A stretch of 64,000 bases of DNA from Dactylis glomerata (GCA_007115705.1 QXEO01000170.1:1-64000), one strand, 5' to 3'; numbered from the stretch's first letter, positions 1 to 11,435 are shown. Translations and numbers: made by a program. The notes: generated by a model not told the origin, from the sequence alone.

Positions 1-89
1 GACATACTGCTGTATGCCGGATATCTTTCCTCTCTTTACTTTCAATGCTTACTCTTGCCGACACGTAACCTTGTGCCGACATTCTTCAG

Positions 90-1352
90 CTGTGCTGAAG
101 CGCAAGTCACCGAGCTTCTCAAGAGGGTGAAAGAGCTTACTGGTATGCCGGATCCTGCTGTTACCCGGATAGCTACTTTATACTTCAAATCCTTTACTCT
201 TTGTCACTGTTTTCTTTCTTCAAATCCTTTTAACTTGAAATCTTTGCAGAGGAGAAGGCTGCACTGCAGGCACGCCACCAGGATTGTGTGTCCTCGGTGG
301 ATGTGGCCAAGCAACTGGACGACCGGGATGCCGGTCACAAGGCCGAGGTGAGCAGTTGAAGGGCCGATCACCGAGCTGCTGGACGAAAAGGAACAGAGGG
401 AGGGCCTACTGAAGAAAACCCAGACCCTGCTTGTTACCTCCGAGACTGATGCCTCCAACGCCCACGCTGAACTGGATAGCCTGAAGGAGCAGGCCACCAA
501 ATGGGAGGTTACAGTTGCACAGCTGAATGCCGACCTTGCCCGTAAGCTTCAAATCCTTTCCCCTTTTATCCTTTCCGACATAGTGTAATCTTTTTCGGCA
601 TAGCATCTATGCCGACATATTTTCCTTTTGCTAACATTGTTTCTATTCTGCAGGCATGTTTCCCGCTTCCGTCGCTGACGTGAGAGGGTTTTGCAGTTGG
701 ACCGAGAAAACCGGGGTGTTCCGGTTGACTCGCCCAACTGGGACATGTCGGAGCAGCTGCTGGCCCTGCAGTCCCGGAAGGAGGCCATGACCCTTTACAC
801 TGAAGAGCTCTTCTACGGCGCCCAGGAGGCATTCTCTGCCCTCTGGCCGGGACAAAGGACTCCACTGATCCGGTTGACCTTGGCAACGACCTGCAGCTTG
901 CCAAGGTTCGCCTCCGGGAGTGGCGAGATTCCGGCGCGAGGGTTGGAGCTGACGAAGCCCTCAGCTACTTCTTGTCTTGGTATGAAAAGGCAGACTTGGA
1001 GACTTTGCGCACCGTGCGCGAAGGATCCATCTGGACCACGGATCCGGATCATATCCGTCGCCGCAAGGAGTTGGCCCATAGTTATGTGGACTATGCCGAC
1101 ACCGACAAATTCGTCCGGGACATCCGCGAGCCGGAGAAGAATGACGATGCCGGGACATCTGCTGCTGCTGAGGGTTCCGACTCCAGCCAAGATGAAGATG
1201 AAGCTGAGGAAGCCGACACTGAAGCTCCAGAACAGGCATCTGCCCCGGGCGGAGGCGACGGCTCCATTCCATCTGCTGGGTCCAGCACACCTGAGGCCGA
1301 CATCTCGACTGCTACTGCTCCACCTGCTGGCGGCCCCGCGTCTGCCCCTTGA
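90..1352 (+). pseudogene. Degenerate spliced antisense ORF of E1 (coiled-coil protein of Tat-type elements)
   Basis: Runs convergent to pol, between the integrase end and the missing 3' LTR. Three exon-like blocks are separated by short introns with consensus ends: acceptor CAG at 87-89, intron 143-249 (GT...GCAG), intron 542-653 (GTAAG...CTGCAG). Block 2 (250-541) is charged and heptad-like (TELLDEKEQREGLLKK), suggesting a coiled coil. Block 3 (654-1352) contains DLGNDLQLAKVRLREW then a DEALSYFLSWYEKADLETL stretch and an acidic, Ala/Pro-rich tail ending with TGA at 1352. This resembles the grass proteins annotated as putative gypsy-type transposon proteins, and Retand-like elements are known to carry an antisense ORF here. 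Reading-frame slips occur near 345-355 and near 855-865, so it is not translatable as one protein. Its function is unknown in the family. Confidence 0.6.
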
Positions 1353-2005
1353 ATCTTTGCACCAAAAACACTTTAAGCTTTATCAGATCCCCGGTATGCC
1401 GGGTGCAGTTGTAATATACACGTTTAATTTCCTTTGGTTTGCTTCCTGAACAAGTTTTATCTTGGTTTGCTTGTTACTATTGCCGGATCATCTTTTGGCT
1501 AAGTCACCGAGTTGTTTTCCTGTTTCCTCAATTTCACAACCTTGGCTGCTTGTCTACCTCAATTGGCTTTCGACGTATGAATCTCAAGGTTGCTTCCTCG
1601 AACATACAGTACTTTAACTTTGAGACTTAGACTTCAAATCATCCGACACTTTAAATTTTAACTTTAGCTTTAACGAAAATGTCGGTTCGCTTGCTTTGTA
1701 TTTCCTTAGCCGTTTTCCATGTGTAGACAATCTCCGGCATCTACTCTTGCTAGCCATGAAGCCGGGTTTCGGACAGCAGCTGAGTCGAAGAGTGGCCTTT
1801 GGTGCCGACACATTACTAGGCCGACATAGGAAACATTCAAATAAAGCCAGCCGGCATATAACAAAAAACTGTAAATAAACAACAAATATACCTCAGAGCT
1901 AGTTACCCGGCTTCTTCGGGATGCCGGTATTTCATTCATTAGTCTTGTGCCGGCACAACACGCCGGCATACAAAGGAAAATATGGAAATACATACATTGT
2001 GTTGC
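1353..2005. other. E1 non-coding spacer between antisense ORF and pol
   Basis: This 650 bp interval separates two convergent reading frames and would hold both 3' untranslated regions. It is AT-richer than the flanks and has scattered TGCCGG/CCGGCATA words like those in the E1 LTR. No ORF longer than about 65 codons looks coding. Confidence 0.6.
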
Positions 2006-4039
2006 TCAGGAGTAAAAGGGGCGCAGTAGAGCTATGTTCCATGGCCTCTTGGTTTCTTCTCCGGACCTGTCCGCCTTATTCTTCTTGGGGTCCTGCGCAT
2101 CTATAAGATAATAGGCATCATTGTGCAGAGCTCTGCTCACAATGAATGGCCCCTCCCATGGAGGAGTTAACTTATGCCGGCCTTCTGTTCCTTGCTTTAG
2201 CCGGAGTACTAGATCTCCCTCTTGAAATCTCCTTGGATTTACCTTCTGCGCATGATAGCGTCTGAGGTTCTGCTGATATACTGCTGTTCTTGACAGAGTT
2301 ATTTCCCTTGCTTCCTCTAGCAGATCAACATCATTTTCTCTGGCTTCTTTAGCCTCTTCCTCAGTATATAGCACTATTCTTGGTGCATCATGTATTACAT
2401 CTGTTGGAAGCACAGCTTCTGCTCCATACACCAGGAAAAAAGGTGTGTAGCCTGTTGATCTATTCGGAGTTGTTCTTAAACTCCACAGCACTGCTGGCAG
2501 CTCATCTAGCCAACATCCCGAAGTTTTCTCCAGGGGCTCTATCAGCCGGGGTTTTATGCCGGATAATACTAGCCCATTCGATCTCTCTACTTGGCCATTG
2601 GCACAAGGGTGGGCAACCGACGCAACGTCCAGCCGGATTCCCACCTCCTCACAAAATCTGGCAAATGGCCCTTGGGCAAAGTTTGACCCATTGTCAGTGA
2701 TGATGCTATGAGGAACACCATATCTCAAGATTATATCCTTTAAGAATTTCACTGCTGTGTGACCATCACACTTGCTTATGGGCTTCACTTCAATCCACTT
2801 GGTGAACTTGTCCACCATGACCAGGATATGGGTCATTTTCCCTCTGGCCGGCTTAAAAGCCCCGACCATATCCAGGCCCCAAACAGCAAAGGGCCAGGTT
2901 ATTGGGATAGTTTTCAGGGCAGATGCCGGCTGATGAATCTGGTGGGCATATCTTTGACACCCATTACATTTCCGGACCAAGTTTTCTGCCTCTTGCAGTG
3001 CCGTTGGCCAATAAAAGCCATGCCGGAATACCTTTGCCACCAATGCCCTGGACGAAGCATGGTGACCACACTCCCCCTGGTGAATTTCCCGGAGCATCTC
3101 CAGACCCTCCGCAGCTTCGACACATCTCTGCAATACTCCGGTGGTACTTCTCTTGTATATTTCTTTGTTGATGATGGTATACGCTTTGGATCTCCTTATA
3201 ACCCGGCGGGCCTCGGTTTCATCCGCCGGCACTTGACCATCCACCATGAAGTTCAAGATAGGACGTGCCCATGAGGGCACTTCCCTGACAGTGAACACTG
3301 CCTGATCTATTTCCATCATTTCGACCGACACATAATCGATCTCCATGGGCTGCGAAGTCCCCGGGACTGAAGAATCAGTCCCCGGGTATGCCGGAGCAGT
3401 CCCCGGGTATACCGGCACAACCTCTTGGCACATTTTACCCTTGCCTTTAGTTTTGCTCCGGAATACTGTACTAACAGCATATGCCGGCCCAGTCCCCGGG
3501 ACTGAGGAAACAGTCCCCGGGTTATCCGTCTTGGCTCCGGCATCTATCTCCATTAGAACTGCTTCGTCTGGACCTGGCGGGACATAAATGGAGGATGACT
3601 CCGGCGAGGGTTTGATCGATGGCTTCCTCAGATGCTCCAGCAAAATGCCGGGCGGGATTGAATCTCGGGAAGACCCCAGCTTGGATAATGCATCGGCTGC
3701 ATCGTTCTGAGCCCGGAGAACGTGCCGGAACTCACAACCTTCAAAGTAACCACTTAACTGCTGCACTAGGAAACGGTATGATGCCATGTTAGCATCATGC
3801 GCGTCCCATATGCCGGAACACTGCTGAATCACTAAGTCAGAATCCCCGAAGCACATAATCCGGCGAATTCCTATGTCCTTAGACACCTTCAGGCCATGCA
3901 CAAGTGCCTCATATTCCGCCACATTATTTGATGCTGCAAAGTGAATCTGCAGGACGTATCTCAGCTGGTCATTCTTTGGTGAACTGAGAACTATGCCGGC
4001 ACCCAAGCCATGGATTGTCTTGGACCCATCGAAATGCAT
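2006..4039 (-). pseudogene. E1 pol, C-terminal part: extra RNase H plus integrase
   Basis: A 677-residue open stretch in the same frame as the upstream RT part, cut off from it by a TAG codon (4043-4045). Residues 1-130 form a second, cellular-type RNase H with the acidic set FDGS (Asp4), AEYEAL (Glu) and GDSDLV (Asp). Residues about 165-235 are a linker rich in PGT repeats. Integrase follows: zinc-binding HHCC region at about 320-361 (H..H..CNGC) and a DDE core with Asp390, Asp449 (TDNGSNF) and Glu485 (QVERSNG), spaced D-35-E. The C-terminal domain runs to the stop at 2006-2008. Catalytic residues look intact, so this half is damaged only by separation from its start. Methionine at 4039 is not expected to be a genuine start. 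Confidence 0.9.
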
Positions 4040-4042
4040 CCT

Positions 4043-5419
4043 CTAATAATTGGCATCTGGCAATGGTGGCTCATACTGTATCTCGGCCCAGTCAATAAAG
4101 AAATCCGCCAAGACCTGGGACTTGATTGTATCCCTCTTATCGTACTGTGGTGTATATGGTGAAAGCTCTATTGCCCACTTTGCTATCCGGCCGCTGGCAT
4201 CTTTGTTGCCTATAATTTCCGAGATAGGGGCCTCGGCCACTACCCGGATTGGATGCTCTTGGAAGTAATGCTTGAGCTTCTTAGCCGCCATATAGACACC
4301 ATAGGTCATCTTCTGATAGTGGGGGTAATTTTGCTTTGAGGTGGAGAGGACTTCACTCAGATAATATACCGGCCGCTGCACGGTTTTGCCTCCTTCCTCT
4401 CGCTCTACTACCACCACAGTACTGACGACTCGGTTGGTTGCCGCTATATAGAGCAACATTGGCTCCCGGGGCATCGGAGACGCTAATACCGGCGCTGTTG
4501 ACAACAATTGTTTCAATTCCTTGAAAGCTGCATCTGCTTGCGTTGTCCAGACAAATGTGTCGGACTTTTTCATCAACTGATATAACGGCAGAGCTTTCTC
4601 TCCCAGCCGGCTTATGAAGCGGCTGAGGGATGCGAGGCACCCAGTGAACTTCTGTACTTCCCTCAAATCTGTCGGCGGCTTCATCCTTTCTATGGCACGA
4701 ATCTTGCCGGGATTCACCTCAATACCCCGGCTGGAAACAAGGAAACCGAGCAACTTGCCCGCCGGCACACCAAAGGTGCACTTAGCCGGATTCAACTTCA
4801 TCCGGAATCTCCTCAGGTTCCCAAAGGTTTCCCGGAGATCATCTATGAGAGTCTTGCTCTCCTTGGTTTTTATGACGATATCATCGACATATACCTGCAC
4901 ATTTTTATCTATCTGATCGTGCAAACACTTTTGCATACACCTCTGGTAAGTTGCGCCGGCATTTCTTAAACCGAACGGCATAGTGAGATAGCAATAAGCC
5001 CCGTACGGGGTAATAAAGGATGTCTTTATTTGATCTGGCTCAAACAAGGGGATCTGGTGGAAACCAGAATAGGCATCTACAAATGATAACAGTTCACATC
5101 CGGCTGTGGAATCAATCACTTGATCGATCCGAGGCAGCGGGAATGGATCTTTAGGACATGCCTTGTTCAAGTTGGTGTAATCAACACACATCCGCCATAC
5201 TTTCATTATGGCGGGCTCGTCTTTCTTCTTTTCCACCAAAACCGGATTAGACACCCAATCCGGATGAAGTACTTCCTTGATAAAGCCAGAGGCTAAGAGC
5301 CTGGCCACTTCCTCCCATATGGCTTTCCTTCTATCGCCGGCATTCCGCCGGAGCGGCTGCTTCACTGGCTTAGCATCGGGTCTCACGTGCAATGCGTGCT
5401 CAGCCAGCTCCCTCGGCAC
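4043..5419 (-). pseudogene. E1 pol, middle part: reverse transcriptase and RNase H
   Basis: A 458-residue open stretch encoding the Gypsy reverse transcriptase, which copies element RNA into DNA inside virus-like particles. Recognisable motifs are WRMCVDYTNLN (about 75-85), FVDAYSGFHQI, the LTMPFGLRNAGATYQRCM block (145-162) and the catalytic YVDD at 177-180 followed by IVIKT. The retroviral-type RNase H and connection region occupy about 290-440, ending near VLADFFIDW. It lies in the same frame as the gag-protease part upstream (5492-7903) and the RNase H-integrase part downstream. The bases between 5419 and 5492 continue the coding similarity (SFLRENRDIFAW-type sequence), so the true start is upstream and the protein is split by TAG codons at 5492-5494 and 4043-4045. 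Confidence 0.92.
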
Positions 5420-5491
5420 ACCTTGCAGGTCCGAAGTAGACCATGCAAAGATATCCCGATTCTCACGGAGGAAGCTGATGAGCTCGCTTTC

Positions 5492-7903
5492 CTATTTGGG
5501 ATCCAAACTTGCCCCAACCAGGGCATGGCGCTCCGGGAAAGCTTCATCCAGCGGCACCTTTTTGACTTCCTTGCCTACTTGAAAAGAAGCACTGCCGCCG
5601 GGATTTGTCATGCCCGGCATATATTTGCCGGCCACGACCGTTTCAGCAATCTCCACTGCTCGCTTGAGCCTCTTCCTCTCCTCTGCAATGATCAGAGTCT
5701 CGGCCAGATTGGATCCGGCGGTGGCACATGCCATCGAACGCTTGTAATCACCAATGATGGTGATCACCCCTTTGGGTCCCGGCATCTTCATCTTCAGATA
5801 CGCCACATGCGTAGAGGCCATGAATTTTGCCAGTGCCGGTCTACCCAGCAAAGCATGGTAGGGGCTCTCCAGATCAACCACCTCGAACATGAGGTTTTCC
5901 ACCCTGCAGTTATCCCGGCTGCCAAACATGACATCCATCCGGATCTTGCCCATCGGCGCACACGAAAGTCCCGGCACAATGCCGTGGAACGTGGTCTTGC
6001 TTGGTTCCAGCATATTTTCCTTGATTCCCAGCTTCTCCATCGTATCCCGATACATGATGTTGATGCTGCTTCCATTATCAATGAGGACCTTGCTGAATCT
6101 TACGTTATTAGCCGGCCCGACGAATGTCGGATCCATCACCAGAGCATATCCGCCGGGATTTGGCATGATCCGGGGATGATCTGCCCTGTCCCAACCAACA
6201 GCCTGGTCAGACCAGTACATCAGCTTTGGCACAGCCGACATAACGGCATTCACCTCCAGACTCCGCCGGTACAAGCTCTGCTTGTCTGTTCTCTCGGTCT
6301 CAAAGACCATATAGCTCTGATCATATTCCTTGTACTCATTCCGGCCCGCTCCTGGGCCTCCGGCGTTATATTCCGGATTATAGCTCTGGTCAACTTGATT
6401 TACGCCGGCATTTCCGGCGTTGCTCTGATTCCCAGGATTACCCGGCCTAGGTGGGACTGCAATTGTATTGGCACCTGTCAACGGCGATGGAGCTGCCGGG
6501 ACAGAGGGTCTAGCCGGTCCCCAGGGACCTGCACGACCTGCTAATATGTCGTCCAGCCACGAACAGTTCCTTGTCAAATGGTTTGCCGGCTTTCCCGGCT
6601 GGAATGTGTGAAACACACAAGGCTTGTCCATGGCAAGACCCACAGTATACTTCGGCCACTGCTTCTTCTGGCCGGCGGCTCCGCCGGTATTCTTGTTGGT
6701 CCAGACATTCTTCTTCTGGAACGGCTGTGCTTGCTGCTGCGGCTGCTGCTGAGGCTGCTGATAGTTCTCATATCTCGGACGCTGGCTACTGCCGGCGCCC
6801 CCTTGCTCTTCCTCCACAGCTGCAACTTGTGCTGCTCCGTACCGATAATCTGGCCGCTCATCTCTCCTCTTATTCCGGTTATCCGGGCGATAGTATTGCC
6901 CTGGTCTCCCGGCATTGCTGGTGTTCCCCTGGGTTTGCCCCTGTCCTTGTGAATCGAGACTAGGCTGCTTGGGATCTCCCAGAGCATAACTATCAGCGAT
7001 CTTGATTGTTTCGGCCAGCGTGGCCGGCATTTGCCTCTGAAGCTTTTGCCACAGCATGGTGCCATGCTGGCACCCATGAGCGAACCACATGATGGCCTGC
7101 TGCTCATTGATTCCTTCGCAGGAATTGCGCAACGTGCACCACCTGGTCAGATAGTCACGGTCAGTCTCATTCACTCCTTGCCGGCAGTTAGCCAGCTGCT
7201 GCGGACGGTTGGGCCTCTTGTATGTACTGGTAAAGTTCGACACAAACTGCTCTTCGAAATCAATCCAGCCGTTGATACTCCCGGCCGGCAAATTATTCAG
7301 CCATATCCTGGCTGGACCTTCCAACATCTGCGGCACATATCGTACCGCCCATCTGAGGTTTCCTCCAGCGATGTTCACCGCTGTGGAGTAATCCTCCAAC
7401 CAATCTTCCGGCTTCGTACTGCCATTATATGTCCTCGCGCCACGCGCGAGCTGGAAGAAGTAAGGCACCGGCTCCCCCATAATCCGGGGTCCGAAACACA
7501 TAGGGCCCGGAGCTCCTTGTCTCTCCACCAACTCTGATTGGTGGAGCTTGTCCAGCTTGAAACGTGCATCATTGGCTTCCAAGGACCGAGGTCCAAGCCG
7601 GGATGCTATTGGGCCTGCGATCATCTGCTGCTGCTCCGGCTGATGCTGCTCACTATGCCGGCCTTGCTGATGCTGCTGCTGATATCCCGCCCTGGCAAGG
7701 GCGGAATTGCCGTCATCCTCTCGATGTCCCGGATGGCCTGCACCCTGCTGCTGCGCTGCCCCTCCGGCGCCCTGTTGCTGACGTCGGGCTGCACTGTTAC
7801 TCCGGCCACCAACGGCCGCTGCTGCTTCATGCCCGGCCGGCACACTCTGGCCGGGCTTCTTGCTGCCGACATACTTGTCAGCTTGGCCGACATTCTTCTG
7901 CAC
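5492..7903 (-). pseudogene. E1 gag C-terminal part and aspartic protease
   Basis: An 803-residue open stretch. A Gln/Gly-rich N-terminal part leads into the conserved Retrotrans_gag capsid region (about 145-310; PEDWLEDYSTAV, ARIWLNNLP, FVSNFTSTY, AHGC). A Gln/Pro/Asn-rich region follows, with no clean CCHC zinc knuckle. The aspartic protease lies near residues 585-700: core VLIDNGSSINIMY, then HALLGRPALAKF. The active-site triplet reads DNG where cellular and most viral proteases have DTG or DSG; related Tat/Athila proteases also vary here. The frame joins RT directly but ends at TAG (5492-5494). The N-terminal gag part is in another frame (7904-8994), indicating a frameshift near 7905-7920. 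Confidence 0.85.
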
Positions 7904-8994
7904 ATCGCCTGCTTTCCGGCGGCAGCCGGATCGTACACCTGGATCTGCTTGTCCCGGCGGCCAGAGGTCACACTTCCGGCACGCCGGGCGCTAGGATGCG
8001 GGGACGAGGCTTGGCCCCTCGACCTCGCGCCGGCACCTCCCGCCGACACAATGTACTGGGATGCCCCGGCACCTGGGTTTGCCTTCTTAAAGGCCTCCTG
8101 CTGCTTTGTAGCTTCAGACAAAAGTTGGTTAAGCCGGGCTTGCTGCTCACGCAGTGCTTCGCCGGATAAAGAAGATAAATCCTTAGCTACCTCGGCCGCC
8201 GCTCTAAGGTTCTTTACTGGCGAACTATAGACTACCTTAGGCACAGTACTAGTTGCAGTATGACTCTTATCTCTAGCATCTTTTCCTATCTCAGCATTAA
8301 GATTTCTGCCTCTAGTTCTAACCTCTTCTATCCGGCTAGGCCGGATTACTACAGGAGTAAAACCATGGGCTGCCTCATACTCACGGAGTTGCCGGTTAAA
8401 CCGTTCGCGCTCCTGGTTCATGGCCAGGGCCTCGTCGACGAGGGCCTGACGAGATCCCTCCAGGACCTCCCTTGTCTGCTCCGGATCAACGCCGGATCGC
8501 ACCGGCTCGAGAAGCCGGTCGATGATGGGAAGAAGAACCTCGCCCCTAGCCGGCACACCGGAAGTGCCGGCCAGGTTCTCCGCACGCTCCAACGGAGGAC
8601 GCGCCGACCTCTTGACCTTCGGCGGCTCCGGAGGAGAAGCTCCGGCCGCTGCTGCTTTGCCGGCATCTTCCGCCGGCGGCACGGATGTGCCGGCCATCAT
8701 CACCTCAGCCGACTCTACTGAGCGAGCGCTACGCCCAGCGTGAGCCAGCCGATGTGACGGAGGATCCGACGCCACCAGCACCTCCTTCCTGCAAATTCTC
8801 TCAGTTCCCACGTACACCTCGTGGGAACCGAAAGACATAATCCGGCCATCCCTGGGGAACGGCCGGCCACCGAGACAACCGGCGTTGTCACTGACGAAAC
8901 TGAGCGAGCCTAGCCTCTGGACGAGGCCAGAGACCACGCGCACTCCCGAAGCTGCTATCACAGACCCCGTCCGAATGAACACTCCGCCCAGCAT
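7904..8994 (-). pseudogene. E1 gag N-terminal part
   Basis: The first ATG downstream of the primer binding site on the minus strand is at 8992-8994 (MLGGVFIRTG); other in-frame methionines (for example MSFGSHEV and MMAGTSVPP) could be the real start. The predicted product is rich in Ala, Pro, Glu and Arg and probably helical or coiled coil in the middle (EALAMNQERERFNRQLREYE). It has no similarity I can name, which is usual for the N-terminus of Tat-type Gag. The frame stays open to 7621, but from about 7915 the Gag-like sequence continues in the next frame, so 7621-7903 in this frame is probably an out-of-frame tail. Confidence 0.7.
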
Positions 8995-9005
8995 ATCGAT
9001 CTGAT

Positions 9006-9023
9006 GCCCCACGGTGGGCGCCA
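9006..9023 (-). promoter_or_regulatory. E1 primer binding site, tRNA-Lys type
   Basis: The minus strand reads TGGCGCCCACCGTGGGGC two bases inside the 5' LTR end. It is complementary to the 3' end of plant tRNA-Lys, whose CCA-tailed end primes minus-strand DNA synthesis in many grass Gypsy elements. Confidence 0.88.
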
Positions 9024-9025
9024 AA

Positions 9026-9998
9026 TGTCGTCGTGGTGAAACAACATATGCCATAGGATGGCTTAAATGGGGGCCGAACTAGATGCTGGAGGATTCGGGA
9101 GAGGGGAACGAGCTAAAAAGCACGACAGAAAGAGACACTGATCTACCCAGGTTCGGGGCTCTCGTAAGGAGATAACACCCCTACTCCTGCTCTACTGATT
9201 GTATATATGGGTCGATGTAGTACACCACAATGGTGCTTCCAAGCTCTCTGCTAGAGAAGGAAGATGAACTGCTAAGTGTAGGAGTACAGAGTGATCAATC
9301 TACCTTCAACCTTCCAACCTTCTTCCAGCGACCAACCCTCTAACCCTTTGCTAGGACTCCCTGTGCCACCTTATATAGTGGTGGCCAGGGTTACAACGGT
9401 CATACAAGACCACAAGACAAGGGCTACACTCCAAACAGGAGCTGGTGGCGATGGCAGAGACCCTTGACTTCGCCCCTGATTGCTCTCGATGGGACGCCAT
9501 ATCCCTGTACCTTGTACCTCTTGAACTGTGGCCTTACCTCTGTGCGGTAAGCTCGTACTTGTGCACAGTGAGGGTAGGTAACCTCCACTGTGCACCCTGC
9601 CATCTTACTCTGCTACCATGCTTGGATGTTTTCTTCCTTGATTGTAGGGATGTGACACCTTGGTTGACTTAAGTATCCTGGATATGACCGTTGGCCATAC
9701 CCAGGACTTATATGCCGGACCGACGACCTACGAGGGTCGGGTAATCCGGCCTCCCCTGCTCCTGCACAACACACAAAATAATTAGGCCGGCATATCCCAG
9801 TATATGCCGGCACACCTATACTAGTATTCCGGCTATACCGGCATATCCAAGTATCAGCCGGGATACACATTATATGCCGGCCTGGCCGATGCTCCTATAT
9901 TCTGGCCAGGCCTTTTCTTGGTCAACCGGCATAAAAGTCAACCATAAGCCTTGTGTCTTTCTAGTCTCTTGACCCTACCGGGGGTCATCCCCCCGACA
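9026..9998 (-). repeat. E1 5' LTR (973 bp)
   Basis: It has the TG...CA limits with a 5 bp inverted end TGTCG/CGACA. The inner edge is fixed by the primer binding site two bases away. The outer edge is fixed by the resumption of E2 LTR sequence at 9999, which aligns to 16501 of the partner LTR. The outer 300 bp carries many copies of the word CCGGCATA or its complement. The second LTR is outside the window, so age cannot be estimated. Confidence 0.9.
9371..9378 (-). promoter_or_regulatory. E1 LTR TATA box
   Basis: The minus strand reads CACTATATAAGGTGG, a good TATA context for the LTR promoter driving E1 RNA. The transcript would start roughly 30 bp further along the minus strand, near 9340. 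Position relative to transcription start is inferred only. Confidence 0.55.
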
Positions 9999-11427
9999 TA
10001 TTTTGTCCGGGAGCTTCCAGTGATCCGAAGGAGAGAATGAGAGGGGCCACCAGGGCCCCTCACACCTGGCTGGCGCGGCCCAGCCCCTGGCCACGCCGCC
10101 ATGGTGTGAGGAGGCCTAGGGCCACCTCTGACATCGCCCCTTGGCCTATAAAGACCCCCCGACGGGAAAAACCTAAGTGCCCGATCATTTTTCGAGAACA
10201 CATCGCGATCCGCCGCCGTCATCGACCTGAAGATCGGGAGGGTCCAGAAGCTCTTCCCGGCACCCTGCCGGAGAGGGGAATCGCCAACGGAGGTCTTCTT
10301 CATCGCCATGCTTGCTTCCGGAGCGATGAGTGAGTAGTCTACCTTGGACTATGGGTCCATAGCAGTAGCTAGATGGTTGTCTTCTCCACCATGTGCTTCA
10401 TGTTTAGATCTCATGAGCTGCCCTACATGATTGAGATCACCGTTATGTAATTCTACATGTTCGGTTTGTTGGATCCGATGAATATTGGTGGTATGATTGA
10501 GTTGCTGTACTGAATATTATCTTATGTTATCTCTATGTTGTTTATGATCTTGCATGCTCTCCGTTGTTATTAGCTATCTTGGCCGAGTAGTTGCTAGTGA
10601 CTCCAAGAGGGGGTATTTATGCTCGATAGTGGGTTCATGCCTCTATTTAACCTGGGGAGTGACAGAAACCTCTAAGGTTGTAGATGTGTTGTTGCTACTA
10701 GGGAGAAAACAACATTCATATGCTCAAGGGCATATGCTTTGTTTACATTACACACTTTGCTTAATGCAATTATCTGTTGTTCGCAACTTAATACTTGTGG
10801 AGTTCTCGGATTGATTTGCCACAAGTGGATTATTAGTCATAAATGCAGTTGGATGGCGGTCTATGTATTTTGTTGTAATGCCCAGAGTAAATCTCATAGT
10901 GATCTTCTTGACATATCACGTTTATCTTTATTCTATCAATTGCCCAACTATAATTTGTTTACCCAGCATGTGTTATTTATCTTATGGAGAGACACCACTA
11001 GTGAACTGTGGACCCCGGTCCTATTTCCATCATATTGCTATCACCTGTTTACTTTACTCGCACTGTTTACTTTACTCGCATACTTCTACTATTTTCCACT
11101 CGATACGCTCATAACCTTTGTTTCAAGCAAACCGGTGAGATTGACAACCTCATCGCAAGTTAGGAACAAAGTACTTGGTTGTGTTGTGTGCAGGTTCCGC
11201 GTTGCTACTGGCCGAAGACGAGTCAACAAGTATCGTTAAACGGCGCCCTTGTTGGAGTGTTACTAAGCCAGTCTGCATCACCTTCAGTCGTTATTGTCTG
11301 CTTTTCTCCTGATCGACAAACCTTGGTTTCTTTACTGAGGGAAAAACTTGCTGCTATATTCATCAAAACCTTCTCTTGGGGTTTTCCAACTGGCCGGTCA
11401 TTTTACTTCATCAACTCGGCCCCATCA
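9999..11427 (+). repeat. E2 5' LTR, left 223 bp displaced by E1
   Basis: It aligns base for base with 16501-17932, ending in CCCCATCA at 11427. The stretch missing at its left (equivalent to 16278-16500) must lie beyond the E1 3' LTR outside the window. It contains the GC-rich hairpin and TATA module described separately. Confidence 0.9.
10059..10153 (+). promoter_or_regulatory. LTR hairpin plus TATA module (E2 5' LTR)
   Basis: CTCACACC...GGCGCGGCC pairs with GGCCACGCC...GGTGTGAG (10059-10110) around a short AGCCCCT loop. A TATAAAG follows at 10147-10153, then a CCCCCGACGG tract and AAAACCTAAG. The same order occurs in the 3' LTR at 16561-16655 and in other elements of the window. It is likely the core promoter region; the role of the hairpin is unknown. 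Confidence 0.55.
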
Positions 11428-11435
11428 AGTTTTTC

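Larger units (their letters stand above)
1..9998 (-). mobile_element. E1: Tat-lineage Gypsy LTR retrotransposon, 3' end outside window
   Basis: The order on the minus strand is 5' LTR (9026-9998), primer binding site, gag, protease, RT, RNase H, a second cellular-type RNase H, integrase, then an antisense ORF. RT motif YVDDIVIKT and the extra RNase H between the first RNase H and integrase are hallmarks of the Tat branch (Ogre/Retand/TatIV-like) of Ty3/Gypsy. The 3' LTR must lie left of base 1. The element interrupts the 5' LTR of E2: sequence resuming at 9999 matches E2's other LTR from 16501. A 5 bp target duplication TATTT (9999-10003) is predicted but its partner is outside the window. 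Coding capacity is broken by one frameshift and two in-frame TAG codons. Confidence 0.93.

Noticed and set aside
5387..6544. 385-codon plus-strand ORF opposite E1 gag-protease
   Set aside because: Antisense shadow of a GC-rich coding frame; no conserved motif and no splice or start context.
9006..9023. tRNA-like matches at primer sites (also 11436, 21959, 39719, 46081)
   Set aside because: Only 18 bases match the tRNA 3' end; no cloverleaf, so these are primer binding sites, not tRNA genes.
10037..10333. ORF of 98 codons within the E2 LTR (also 16449-16835, 10739-11239, 17243-17743)
   Set aside because: Lies in LTR sequence, is repeated in both LTRs, and crosses the hairpin and promoter region; no domain and no codon signal.
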